This document shows, piece by piece, positions 54,525 to 63,611 of a stretch of 64,000 nucleotides of DNA; the first letter of the stretch is position 1, and each line of letters opens with the position of its first letter. The notes under the pieces are model-generated. The model was not told where the DNA came from. It did not search any database and saw nothing but the letters and a program-made list of their open reading frames with translations. The DNA lies in contig NZ_JACOFT010000002.1 of assembly GCF_014699135.1 (NCBI RefSeq), positions 859,692 to 923,691 on the forward strand. The letters are read 5' to 3'. Source of the DNA: Cognatundibacterium aquatile. Lineage in GTDB: Bacteria; Pseudomonadota; Gammaproteobacteria; Burkholderiales; Burkholderiaceae_D. A program made the position numbers and the translations under genes.

Positions 54525-55934
54525 TCACAAACGCAGATCGCGTTTTATTTGTTGTAATTGCTGTTCATAGCGAAATTCACGGCTGCGCATATCGTCGATA
54601 CGGCGGCGTAGCGACTGTAACTGGTCACGCAGTTCATTGCGCTCGCGTTCATTTCTGCGATCAGTATTCACGTTATCCTGATTATTCGGACGATTTTTAT
54701 CATCCTGATTACGACGTATTTCAGCTTCAATACGATTCAACCTTTGCTCGGTGTCTCGGTATTTATCCTGTTGCTCACCGATCTCGCGATGCAAAGATCG
54801 CGAGCGGTGGCTGATATCTTCGTAATCGCGCCCGCTCATCTGCGCCTGTTGCAGACGGAACTGCAAAGACACCGGGCAGACTTCTATCGCCATGCGCTGA
54901 TTCTGGCGCGCCCAGTTAAACGCATTATCGACCGCACAGTAAGCGGCATTCTGACGATTCCACGCTTGCGTGTAGATGTCACGCGTCTGCGGAATGACGA
55001 ACACCTGATCGTTGCGCGCATTGTTCATACGTTGCTCCAGCTGAAAAGGCTGGCCGTAACCGTCCGCCGTTCCCACCTCTTCCCAGTATTGCATCAGGCG
55101 GCGCTGCCACTGCTGCTGGTATTCTGCTTCCATGATTTTCAGACCACGACGCTTGGCGTCATCGCGACGCAGCTGAATATCGCGTCCGCTGACGGCATCA
55201 TTCCAGCCCAATTGCTTCCAGTATTCAATAATCTCACGGTTCCAGCCATTGCGATACGCATCCTCACGCACAAGCAGCTCACGACTTTTCGCCGCAGCAG
55301 CATGGCTTGTCAACGTCGTATCGGGTATGCCGACGTGGGCATCCTGATATCCAAGGTTTTCCCAGTAACTGTAATTCCCTTCGCTCCAGCCCTGACGATA
55401 TGCATCCGCGCGAAAACCCACGCTGCCCGCATTGGCAGCATTGGTCGCATGTACTTTTTCTTCACTGGCGTTGCGCCCGGCCTTGCCATCGTTGATGCCG
55501 GTATTAAACCAGTAGTCATTGATGCCCTGCTGCCATCCCTGTTCGTAAGAAGGCTGATTCAGGGGCGTGTGCAGATCGCGAATACGCGCAGAAGTGCTTT
55601 GCACCAGATATTGCGTCACCGGAAAAGCCTTGCGCCCATCGTCCCGTCCGAGTTGATACCAGAATTGCTGGTTACCGGTGACCCAGCCAGTCTCATACAA
55701 ACCGGCTGATTCGGTGCGAATTTTATCGGCATCGACCGACGCGCAAAAACGCCGGCGTTCTTCAAAATTTCTGTCCAGTCCATCCTTACCGTCTTTATTA
55801 CCTATCAGTTGCCAGTCGCCGCTGCGACAATCGTTCATGCGATTGATGGTGCTCTGACATGCGCTCAGCAACAGCACGCCAGTCATGGCGCAGCAAGTCA
55901 ATAATGTACGTAATCCATAATCAGAAAGGCGCAT
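54525..55934 (-). CDS. Repeat lipoprotein, DUF2799-like
   Basis: A 469-residue lipoprotein (signal LLTCCAMTGVLLLSAC, lipobox LSAC at about residue 26). Residues about 75-330 hold at least six tandem diverged repeats of about 35-50 residues with the pattern Y-x2-GW-x2-G-x3-YW-x2-LG-x2-D-x3-G, related to DUF2799 units. The last 110 residues are a charged coiled coil (GEQQDKYRDTEQRLNRIEAE), with an Asn/Asp/Arg-rich linker. It is probably anchored in the outer membrane facing the periplasm. Function not known. Confidence 0.75.
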   Translation of the reverse strand: MRLSDYGLRTLLTCCAMTGVLLLSACQSTINRMNDCRSGDWQLIGNKDGKDGLDRNFEERRRFCASVDADKIRTESAGLYETGWVTGNQQFWYQLGRDDGRKAFPVTQYLVQSTSARIRDLHTPLNQPSYEQGWQQGINDYWFNTGINDGKAGRNASEEKVHATNAANAGSVGFRADAYRQGWSEGNYSYWENLGYQDAHVGIPDTTLTSHAAAAKSRELLVREDAYRNGWNREIIEYWKQLGWNDAVSGRDIQLRRDDAKRRGLKIMEAEYQQQWQRRLMQYWEEVGTADGYGQPFQLEQRMNNARNDQVFVIPQTRDIYTQAWNRQNAAYCAVDNAFNWARQNQRMAIEVCPVSLQFRLQQAQMSGRDYEDISHRSRSLHREIGEQQDKYRDTEQRLNRIEAEIRRNQDDKNRPNNQDNVNTDRRNERERNELRDQLQSLRRRIDDMRSREFRYEQQLQQIKRDLRL

Positions 55935-56191
55935 GATGAAAAAGAGAGAAGTCCGGAAGAACTGCTACAACGGCTGCCACGGCAACATTGTTGACAGCAA
56001 GATAAAACAAACACGCGTACCTCACGAGCCGAAAGCGCAAAACATATTCAAAGCATATTCGCCAGCATAGACCGCAGCAGCCTGTTACATTTCTATACCA
56101 GCTTCCCCATTCCACGCGCTTGATTTCCTGCTGAAGGTCTTCATGTAGCTGTTTCGCTATTTCACATACACTCAAACGGTCAATATCCACT

Positions 56192-57994
56192 ATGAGCACT
56201 GACATCCCCAAGGAACGCAGCAGCCTGAGCACGCTGAAAGGTTTACTCCCTTTCCTGCTCCCCTATCGCCGCCAGTTCATTCTTGCCGGTATCGCTTTAC
56301 TGGTCGCCGCCTGTGCGACGCTGGCGATTCCGGCAGCCTTCCGGCAGATGATCGATCTGGGCTTTGGTCACAACGGGCAGCGCAACATTCAACATGTGGA
56401 TCTGACTTTCCTCGCGCTGTTTGCTGTTGCCTGCGTTCTTGGCATCGCGACGGCGGCCCGCTTTTACATGGTGTCGTGGCTGGGTGAACGTGTCACCGCC
56501 GATATCCGCAACGCAGTGTATTCGCATGTGGTTACGCAGAGTCCGCAGTTTTTTGAAACAACGCAAACCGGCGAAGTGTTGTCGCGCCTGACCACCGATA
56601 CCACGCTGATACAGACGGTGGTGGGCACCAGCATTTCGATGGCACTGCGTAATATCTTGCTGTTTATCGGCGGTCTGGTGATGCTGTTTATCACCAGCAT
56701 CAAACTCTCGTCCATCATCATCGTGATGCTGGCACTGGTGGTGTTGCCGATTATTTTGTTTGGTCGCCGTGTGCGCAAACTGTCGCGCGATTCGCAAGAC
56801 AAAATCGCTGATGCGTCTGCGATTGCCGGTGAAATTCTGAATGCGATGCCGACGGTACAGGCATTTACACATGAACACATCGAAGCACAACGCTTTGCGC
56901 ATTCCGTGGAAAATGCATTCGGCACTGCCATGCGCCGCATACGCGCACGCTCGCTGTTGACGATGATGGCGATTTTGCTGGTGTTCGGTGCCATCGTCTT
57001 CGTGCTGTGGCTGGGCGCACGAGCGGTCATGGACGGCACGATGAGCGGCGGCGAACTCGGGCAATTCATTCTGTATGCCTCTATCGTCGCCGGTGCCCTC
57101 GGCGCGTTATCAGAAGTCATGGGCGACGCACAACGCGCTGCCGGTGCGACTGAACGCTTGTTGGAATTAATGGAAGTACAGTCACCGATACAAAATCCGG
57201 CACGTCCGCTTGCTTTGCCGCAACGTACGGCGAAGCAAGCGGGCGGCGCCAGTTTATCGATACGCGACATCCGTTTTCATTATCCATCCCGCCCGGATAC
57301 CGCCTCGATTGCCGGTGTCACGCTGGATATTCCCGCCGGACAAACAATCGCTGTCGTCGGTTCTTCCGGCGCAGGGAAAACTACCTTATTTCAATTGCTG
57401 CTGCGCTTTTATGATCCGCAAAGCGGAGAAATTCAACTCGACGGTGTGAACATCCGCGATCTCGATTTACACACCCTGCGCAATGCAATTGGCGTCGTGC
57501 CGCAAGAAACCATCATCTTTTCGGCCAATGCGATGGACAACATTCGCTATGGCCGCGCTGATGCCAGCGACGCCGAAGTGATCGCCGCCGCAAAAATGGC
57601 GGCAGCACATGAATTCATAGAAAAGCTGCCGGAAGGCTATCAATCATTTCTCGGTGAACGCGGCGTGCGCCTGTCGGGTGGACAAAGGCAGCGGATCGCG
57701 ATCGCCCGCGCCTTGCTGAAAAATCCGCCATTACTATTGCTCGACGAAGCCACCAGCGCACTGGATGCTGAATCAGAACGTCTGGTGCAAGGTGCGCTGG
57801 AAGTCGCGATGCAAGACCGCACCACGCTGATTATTGCGCACCGCCTGGCGACGGTGCAGCGGGCCGATAAAATCATCGTGATGGAACATGGTCGTATCGT
57901 TGAAACCGGTACCCATGCCAGTCTGGTAGCGCAAGGGGGAGTCTATGCCAAACTGGCTGCATTGCAATTTAATCTGGCGTCAGAACATGCCTGA
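56192..57994 (+). CDS. ABC exporter (MsbA-like half transporter)
   Basis: A 600-residue fusion of a six-helix membrane domain (about 20-320) and an ATPase domain: Walker A VGSSGAGKTT at about 389, signature LSGGQRQR at about 494 and Walker B LLLLDEATSALD at about 514. It works as a homodimer in the inner membrane exporting lipid or drug-like molecules. It is a lone gene divergent from the repeat lipoprotein. Closest in style to ATP-binding exporters annotated MsbA/BmrA; substrate not determinable. Confidence 0.9.
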   Translation: MSTDIPKERSSLSTLKGLLPFLLPYRRQFILAGIALLVAACATLAIPAAFRQMIDLGFGHNGQRNIQHVDLTFLALFAVACVLGIATAARFYMVSWLGERVTADIRNAVYSHVVTQSPQFFETTQTGEVLSRLTTDTTLIQTVVGTSISMALRNILLFIGGLVMLFITSIKLSSIIIVMLALVVLPIILFGRRVRKLSRDSQDKIADASAIAGEILNAMPTVQAFTHEHIEAQRFAHSVENAFGTAMRRIRARSLLTMMAILLVFGAIVFVLWLGARAVMDGTMSGGELGQFILYASIVAGALGALSEVMGDAQRAAGATERLLELMEVQSPIQNPARPLALPQRTAKQAGGASLSIRDIRFHYPSRPDTASIAGVTLDIPAGQTIAVVGSSGAGKTTLFQLLLRFYDPQSGEIQLDGVNIRDLDLHTLRNAIGVVPQETIIFSANAMDNIRYGRADASDAEVIAAAKMAAAHEFIEKLPEGYQSFLGERGVRLSGGQRQRIAIARALLKNPPLLLLDEATSALDAESERLVQGALEVAMQDRTTLIIAHRLATVQRADKIIVMEHGRIVETGTHASLVAQGGVYAKLAALQFNLASEHA

Positions 57995-58081
57995 GCCAAC
58001 AATTCTGTATTTTTACTGGCACAATGATGATGCAATAAAAACATGCGCAACTGCGCCTGACATGACACCAAAGGAGAACAT

Positions 58082-58456
58082 ATGATCGGCTACATCACAC
58101 TGGGAACAAACGACTTTGAACGCGCAGCTCATTTCTACGACAATTTGCTGGCAGTAATCGGCGCCAAACGCGCGATGGAATCACCGGAATTTATCGCCTG
58201 GGGCAATAGCCCGAATCAGGCCAGACTGAGCATTATCAAACCCTACGACGGGCAAGCAGCAACGGTCGGCAACGGTGTGATGGTCGCACTGATCGTCGAT
58301 TCAAAAGAAAAAGTGGATGCGGTGTACAACAAAGCCATTGAACTCGGCGGCAAAGATGAAGGCGCTGCGGGGCCGCGTGGAGACAGTGGATTTTACGCTG
58401 GATATTTCCGTGACCTCGATGGCAATAAACTGAACGTATTCTGCATGAGTGCCTGA
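58082..58456 (+). CDS. VOC-family (glyoxalase-like) protein
   Basis: A 124-residue vicinal-oxygen-chelate fold protein (MIGYITLGTNDFERAAHFYDNLL; PRGDSGFYAGYFRDLDGNKLNVFC), a metal-binding paired beta-alpha-beta3 domain seen in glyoxalases, dioxygenases and resistance proteins. It has a strong AAGGAGAA site before the ATG. The substrate cannot be told. Single gene between the exporter and the amidohydrolase. Confidence 0.9.
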   Translation: MIGYITLGTNDFERAAHFYDNLLAVIGAKRAMESPEFIAWGNSPNQARLSIIKPYDGQAATVGNGVMVALIVDSKEKVDAVYNKAIELGGKDEGAAGPRGDSGFYAGYFRDLDGNKLNVFCMSA

Positions 58457-58551
58457 TCAAGGACGCCTGCATTCCTGCCGCATAACCCGGCGAGAATGCA
58501 GGCACATTTATTCAACATGCGATTCATATAGCAACTGATCTGACGAAGCGT

Positions 58552-60237
58552 TTATTTCAGAGAAGGCGCTTCATTCTGATAAACCACTTTCCCCGCAAGC
58601 CAGGTCTGCACTACCTGAATCTGATGTATCTGCTGAGCCGGAATCGTGAACATATCGCGATCAACAACGATAAAGTCTGCCCATTTTCCCTTCTCCAGAC
58701 TGCCGATGATATTTTCCTGATGGGCAGCATACGCGGCATCCAGCGTGAAGCAGCGGAAAGCTTCGGTCAGCGTCATTGCCTGATCGGCATACCAGCCATG
58801 CAAAGGCTCACCATCGCGGCTACGACGCGTTACTGCCGCGTGTATCCCCCAGAACGGATTGGCTGACTCAACCGGAAAATCGGAACCACAGGCGATCCTC
58901 GATCCTTGTTTTAAATAGCGGCGCCATGCGTACGCCCCCTTGATGCGTTCATGCCCTACCCTTTGCTCTGCCATCGTCATATCCGAAGTCGCATGCAAAG
59001 GCTGCATAGAGGGAATAATATTGAGCGACTTAAAACGAGGAATATCCTCAACAGCAAGGACTTGCGCATGTTCTATCCTGTGCCGCGCGGCCGTCCTTTC
59101 AGCTGCAGGCAAAGCCGCAAAACCATCCAGTATCTGGCGATTGGCCGCGTCACCAATCGCATGCACATTCACCTGATAGCCTTTGTCAGCCGCTTTTTTT
59201 ATCATCGCTGCCATGGCCGACTTCGTTTGAAACAACAAGCCCGAAGTGTCGGGCGCATCAGAATATGGTGCCGCCAGCGCAGCGCCACGACTACCGAGCG
59301 CACCGTCCGCAAACAATTTGACCGCACGCAGAGCATAGCGATCCTGTCCATCGCTGAGTAAAGGCCCCTCTCTGGAAATACGCTCAAAAAAATCATCGGC
59401 GCCACTGATCATGCCGTAAATACGAACACTGAGTTTGGCGTTTGCAGCGTATTCACGGAACAAACGATCAGCTTCGGCAGACACACCGGCGTCATGCACG
59501 CTGGTCAGGCCAGACTGCGCAAGTGTGAGTAAAGCTGCATCCAGCGCCATACGGTTACCAGCATCGCTGGCGGGAGGGATGACCGCTTGAATCAGATCCA
59601 TCGCATTGTCGATCAACATACCGGTAGGATTACCCTGCGCATCTCTCTCTATTTTGCCGCCAACGGGATCAGGCGTATCACGGCCAATACCGGCCAGTTG
59701 CATCGCGCGACTGTTTGCCCACGCTGCATGACCATCCACCCGGCTCAGCCAGACCGGACGGTCGCTGACAACGGCGTCAATATCGTGTGCGGTTGGAAAG
59801 CGACCCGAATCCCAGTTAACCTGATTCCATTCACCGCCAAGTATCCATAGCTGTGACGGAAAGCGTTGTGCATGATCGCTGATGCGCCCCTGCGCCTCAG
59901 CCAACGTCCGCGTGTCGCGCAAACTTAACTGCGCCTGATGGTGCCCCAACGCCAGCACATGTCCGTGTGCGTCAATCAGTCCGGGCAACAAGGTTTTGCC
60001 GTGAAGATTAATACGCTGCGCCAGAGGAAATTGCCGGATCAGTTTTTTACTACGTCCGACTGCGGTGATTTTTCCACTATCATCAAAAACAATCGCATCA
60101 AAGCGGATCAACTTTTGCTGACGATTTAATGTGTAACCATTCGCATTTTCAATCATCGTATCAGCCGTGGCGTACGCTGATATCGACATCAAAACCGTCA
60201 CGGCGATCAAAGACAAACCTGTTTTAATTAAAATCAT
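58552..60237 (-). CDS. Periplasmic YtcJ-like amidohydrolase
   Basis: A 561-residue amidohydrolase-3-family metal hydrolase with an N-terminal Sec signal (LIAVTVLMSISAYATA). Metal ligands are His91 and His93 in DAHGH, with further ligands expected in YQVNVHAIGDAANR and RIEHAQVL; the end of the barrel has ACGSDFPVE. YtcJ relatives hydrolyse exocyclic C-N bonds such as N-substituted formamides; the substrate here is unknown. Single gene on the minus strand. Confidence 0.88.
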   Translation of the reverse strand: MILIKTGLSLIAVTVLMSISAYATADTMIENANGYTLNRQQKLIRFDAIVFDDSGKITAVGRSKKLIRQFPLAQRINLHGKTLLPGLIDAHGHVLALGHHQAQLSLRDTRTLAEAQGRISDHAQRFPSQLWILGGEWNQVNWDSGRFPTAHDIDAVVSDRPVWLSRVDGHAAWANSRAMQLAGIGRDTPDPVGGKIERDAQGNPTGMLIDNAMDLIQAVIPPASDAGNRMALDAALLTLAQSGLTSVHDAGVSAEADRLFREYAANAKLSVRIYGMISGADDFFERISREGPLLSDGQDRYALRAVKLFADGALGSRGAALAAPYSDAPDTSGLLFQTKSAMAAMIKKAADKGYQVNVHAIGDAANRQILDGFAALPAAERTAARHRIEHAQVLAVEDIPRFKSLNIIPSMQPLHATSDMTMAEQRVGHERIKGAYAWRRYLKQGSRIACGSDFPVESANPFWGIHAAVTRRSRDGEPLHGWYADQAMTLTEAFRCFTLDAAYAAHQENIIGSLEKGKWADFIVVDRDMFTIPAQQIHQIQVVQTWLAGKVVYQNEAPSLK

Positions 60238-60573
60238 AAAGAGCCAGTCGGAAAATTACAGGCTGACATTGTAGGATAAATGGCGGAATAGACATCGAGG
60301 ATTCTGCATCCGTGCGCAACCTATCCGCACATCGTAAAAAGAGCTAAAAAAGAAGCACTAAAACAGTCACAAACAATTACAAAAGCCGCATCTTTACCCA
60401 AGTCACACCTAACATAGTGACATTGAGTCGCTAACTCCACGCATCTCCTTTATGAGGCCGATTAAAATGTCAGCGCAATGACATTTCCCTTGACGCACCC
60501 GCCTGCCCTTGCGTACACTCTTACGATTCTCCTATCAAAGTCGACCATGGTCGATGAGCACCTCATCCCGCCT
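60238..60573. other. Divergent intergenic region, no gene accepted
   Basis: Upstream region of the amidohydrolase (minus) and the lytic transglycosylase (plus). The transglycosylase frame is open from an ATG at 60478, but the added 32 residues are unlike a signal peptide. No clear promoter, hairpin or repeat was picked out. Confidence 0.5.
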
Positions 60574-62103
60574 ATGAAACGATTACGACACCAAACCCGC
60601 CCTCTGATTGCTTTTACGGCCTCTGCCTTACTATTCTGGGCACTTCCTAATATCAGTCACGCAGATTCATCTTCACTCGCTGTTCTGAGTAATGCACCAG
60701 AAGCCAGCATCAGCCGCAACACTTCCCCCTCTGTAGTTAGTTCTCCGGCCGAAATCACGCCTTTCGTTTACACAAATCAGGAAGCCGATTTGTGGGAGCG
60801 TATACGCGCTGGTTATGCGATACCGGATCTGAGCAACAAGCTGGTGGATAATCAACTGACCTGGTATAGCACGCGAACCGACTACATTTTGCGCACGGTC
60901 CAGCGCGGATCGCGCTATCTGTATCATGTCGTTGAAGAGCTGGAAAAGCGCGGCATGCCATCTGAACTGGCGTTGCTGCCATTTATCGAGTCAGCCTTTA
61001 ATCCGCAGGCGATTTCAACCGCAAAAGCCAGCGGCATGTGGCAATTTATGGCTGCCACCGGGAAAGATTTCAATCTTAAACAAAACATGTTTAAGGATGA
61101 CAGACGCGGTGTCCTCGACTCAACAGACGCAGCATTGAATTATCTTGAACGTCTGTACGGCATGTTCGGAGACTGGCAACTCGCTCTTGCCGCATATAAC
61201 TGGGGCGAAGGCTCGGTTCAACGCGCGATCAAAAAACAGCAGGCGCTGGGCTTACCTGTGGACTTCGACAGCATGTCCGCGCTGATGCCAGCGGAAACAA
61301 GAAATTATCTACCGAAGTTACAAGCAGTCAAAAACATCATCGGCCACCCTGAGCAATTTAATATTGCACTACCTAAGCTAGAGAATCAGCCCTACTTTGT
61401 CACCGTTGAAAAAACCCGGGATATTGATGTTCGCGTCGCTGCGCAGTTGGCAGAACTGCCAATGGATGAGTTCACCGCACTCAACCCGCAATTCAACCGC
61501 CCGGTCATTACCGGCAACAGCGACACCAAGATTTTATTACCGACAGACAATGCTGCCCTGTTTAAGGAAAACCTCAGTAAATGGCAAGGCCCGCTTTCAA
61601 GCTGGTCCACTTATACAGTAGCAAAAACTGAAAAAATTGAGTCACTCGCACATAAACTTGGGCACAAACCGGAATTTATCCGTGAAGTGAACATGATTCC
61701 GGCAAGCATGCTGGTCAAAGCAGGCTCAACTATTCTGGTTCCAAAGTCGGAAAAAACACCCGATCAGGATATATCGCCCGAGATTGCTGACAAAGCTCAG
61801 TTAGTCATAGAAAAAGGAATCGCAACGCGCCAACTACATTATCGCGTTGGAAAAAAAGACAATCTGAATAGCATCGCCCAGCGCTACAAGGTCAGCGTTG
61901 CCGATTTAAAGAGCTGGAATAATCTGAAGCGTGATAACGTCAACGCAGGACAAAATTTGCAAATCCAGGTCCCTGTTCTCGCAAAATCCCGCCACATCAC
62001 AGTTGCCTCTCACTCTAAGCCAGCACATCGCAATAAGCTTGTGGCCTCAAGCGGAAAAACATTAGTCGCGAATGCAAAAAGCGGCAGGAAGCCTCATGGT
62101 TAA
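60574..62103 (+). CDS. mltD: Membrane-bound lytic murein transglycosylase D
   Basis: Cleaves peptidoglycan glycan strands in the periplasm. It is 509 residues from the ATG at 60574, which begins a standard signal peptide (RPLIAFTASALLFWALPNISHA). The SLT domain has catalytic Glu139 in LLPFIESAFNP and the following ASGMWQFMAATGKDF and ALAAYNWGEGSV motifs. Two C-terminal LysM-like domains follow: a weaker one at about 350-395 (YTVAKTEKIESLAHKLG) and a clear one at about 425-470 (YRVGKKDNLNSIAQRYKVS). No lipobox is seen, so it may be soluble in the periplasm rather than lipid-anchored. Confidence 0.92.
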   Translation: MKRLRHQTRPLIAFTASALLFWALPNISHADSSSLAVLSNAPEASISRNTSPSVVSSPAEITPFVYTNQEADLWERIRAGYAIPDLSNKLVDNQLTWYSTRTDYILRTVQRGSRYLYHVVEELEKRGMPSELALLPFIESAFNPQAISTAKASGMWQFMAATGKDFNLKQNMFKDDRRGVLDSTDAALNYLERLYGMFGDWQLALAAYNWGEGSVQRAIKKQQALGLPVDFDSMSALMPAETRNYLPKLQAVKNIIGHPEQFNIALPKLENQPYFVTVEKTRDIDVRVAAQLAELPMDEFTALNPQFNRPVITGNSDTKILLPTDNAALFKENLSKWQGPLSSWSTYTVAKTEKIESLAHKLGHKPEFIREVNMIPASMLVKAGSTILVPKSEKTPDQDISPEIADKAQLVIEKGIATRQLHYRVGKKDNLNSIAQRYKVSVADLKSWNNLKRDNVNAGQNLQIQVPVLAKSRHITVASHSKPAHRNKLVASSGKTLVANAKSGRKPHG

Positions 62104-62150
62104 CTGCGGTTTTCATTACCGCATGGTGAACCTGTAAGGCTGAGTTAATA

Positions 62151-62182
62151 AAAAAAGGGTGCTGTGATCAGCACCCTTTTTT
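62151..62182. terminator. Bidirectional terminator after mltD
   Basis: AAAAAAGGGTGCT, loop GTGATC, AGCACCCTTTTTT. It stops mltD on the plus strand and the TPR-like gene (stop at 62198) on the minus strand. Confidence 0.9.
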
Positions 62183-62197
62183 ACAATTAAAAATGCG

Positions 62198-63445
62198 TTA
62201 TTTCTGATTCGCGTAAATTGTCCAGTAACGCGCCAGATCTGAAGTACCGTCATTGCCTTGCACGGTTTTCCAGGTTTTGATTGCATTGGCTTTTTTACCA
62301 GCCTGGAATTGCGCAATACCCAGATGCAATTTAGCGTCTTCCGGATTTTTCAGAGAACCTTTTTTGATGCCCTCTTCCATCATTGCCAGGCCCTGATCAA
62401 ATTTACCGGCTGTGACACTGGCATAACCCAGACTAACGAGATCATTACCATCTTTGCTTTGTTTTGCTTCAGCTTCTGCGGCCGCTGCGCCTTTATTTGA
62501 TTCATCAAGCGCCTTGGCTGCCATATCGCGCAAACGTTTATGACGCTCAGCATCATTACCAGTGCCTAAAGCACCCGCCTTATAACCTGCTTCGATAATT
62601 TTAGTTGCCTCAGCAGGGTAACCAGCCTGAATTGCCATCAAAGACAAATCCATGAAGTCGTTTGCTTTCGTCACCTGACCCAGAGCCAGTTTCAGACGGA
62701 GCAAATCAAGTTTCAGGCGAGCAGAATAACCAGGTTTACGCTCAACGTTATTCAGCAAATTCACCCAGTATTCTTTCTTGCCATGATATGCCACCATTTT
62801 TTCCAGCGCACTGGAGTAACCAGCCATATCTTTTTGTTTGCGCGCCGCATCAGCATAGAATTCCAGATTCGCCAGACTAGGAGTGCGTCCAGCTTTTTCA
62901 TCTGCTGCCAGATCGGCGGTTACTTCCTTGAGCGCTTTAGCACTGTCACCGCCCTGATTCATTGCCTGGATCAGGTAAGGACGCAAGGACTGGTCTGTAC
63001 CACCATCGGCATAATAGCGGTTATACCATTGAGCAGCTTTGGAGTAATTGCCCGACTTGTAATAAGCATTTGCCAATACCTGGATCATCTGCAACTGATC
63101 TTTTGAAGGCAACTTACCGGCGGCGATAATCGTTTCGGCAGCACGGATCACAGTGTCGTTATCGCCAGCAGCAGATGCAATCGACAAGCGCATACGCTCA
63201 ATCGTAAAATTTTCATTGACAGTTTTACCACTGACACTATCTGCCTCATGAATCTTAGACAAAGCATCTTTATACTTCTTCGCCTTAAACAACTCACCTG
63301 CCGCCTGCACAATACGACCAATTTCAGGACGCATTGCTTCTTGTGCATAAGCAGTATTAGCTGCGATATTGGTTAATTCTGGTACGGCAGCAAAGCCGAT
63401 TGCTGCAAACATGACAGCGATACGAGAAAAGCGAAGTTGCTTCAT
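62198..63445 (-). CDS. Secreted TPR-like protein downstream of exbD
   Basis: A 415-residue protein with a Sec signal (SRIAVMFAAIGFAAVP, cleavage near AYAQE) and helical repeats of TPR type (AGELFKAKKYKDALSKIHEAD; YYKSGNYSKAAQWYNRYY; LGIAQFQAGKKANAIKTW). The start at 63445 has GAGAGA upstream; an ATG at 63460 is also in frame. It follows exbD beyond a terminator and is probably periplasmic, possibly working with the TonB-ExbBD energy system, but that link rests on position only. Confidence 0.75.
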   Translation of the reverse strand: MKQLRFSRIAVMFAAIGFAAVPELTNIAANTAYAQEAMRPEIGRIVQAAGELFKAKKYKDALSKIHEADSVSGKTVNENFTIERMRLSIASAAGDNDTVIRAAETIIAAGKLPSKDQLQMIQVLANAYYKSGNYSKAAQWYNRYYADGGTDQSLRPYLIQAMNQGGDSAKALKEVTADLAADEKAGRTPSLANLEFYADAARKQKDMAGYSSALEKMVAYHGKKEYWVNLLNNVERKPGYSARLKLDLLRLKLALGQVTKANDFMDLSLMAIQAGYPAEATKIIEAGYKAGALGTGNDAERHKRLRDMAAKALDESNKGAAAAEAEAKQSKDGNDLVSLGYASVTAGKFDQGLAMMEEGIKKGSLKNPEDAKLHLGIAQFQAGKKANAIKTWKTVQGNDGTSDLARYWTIYANQK

Positions 63446-63529
63446 ATGTTGATCTCTCAATCAATAAATTAAATAAACTCAGAAAGGTACATATTCGTGA
63501 CCCGAAAGTACACATTCTGGCAAATATGA

Positions 63530-63560
63530 AAAAAGGCAGGGATGCCCCTGCCATTTTTTA
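63530..63560 (-). terminator. Terminator after exbD
   Basis: On the minus strand GGCAGGG, loop GCAT, CCCTGCC is followed by TTTTTT. It lies between the exbD stop (63612) and the TPR-like gene start, so read-through is needed for co-expression or the TPR gene has its own promoter. Confidence 0.8.
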
Positions 63561-63611
63561 TAATACATCAAGAATTGACCATTGAAGTGTCCGAAACTTG
63601 ATTTATATGGA

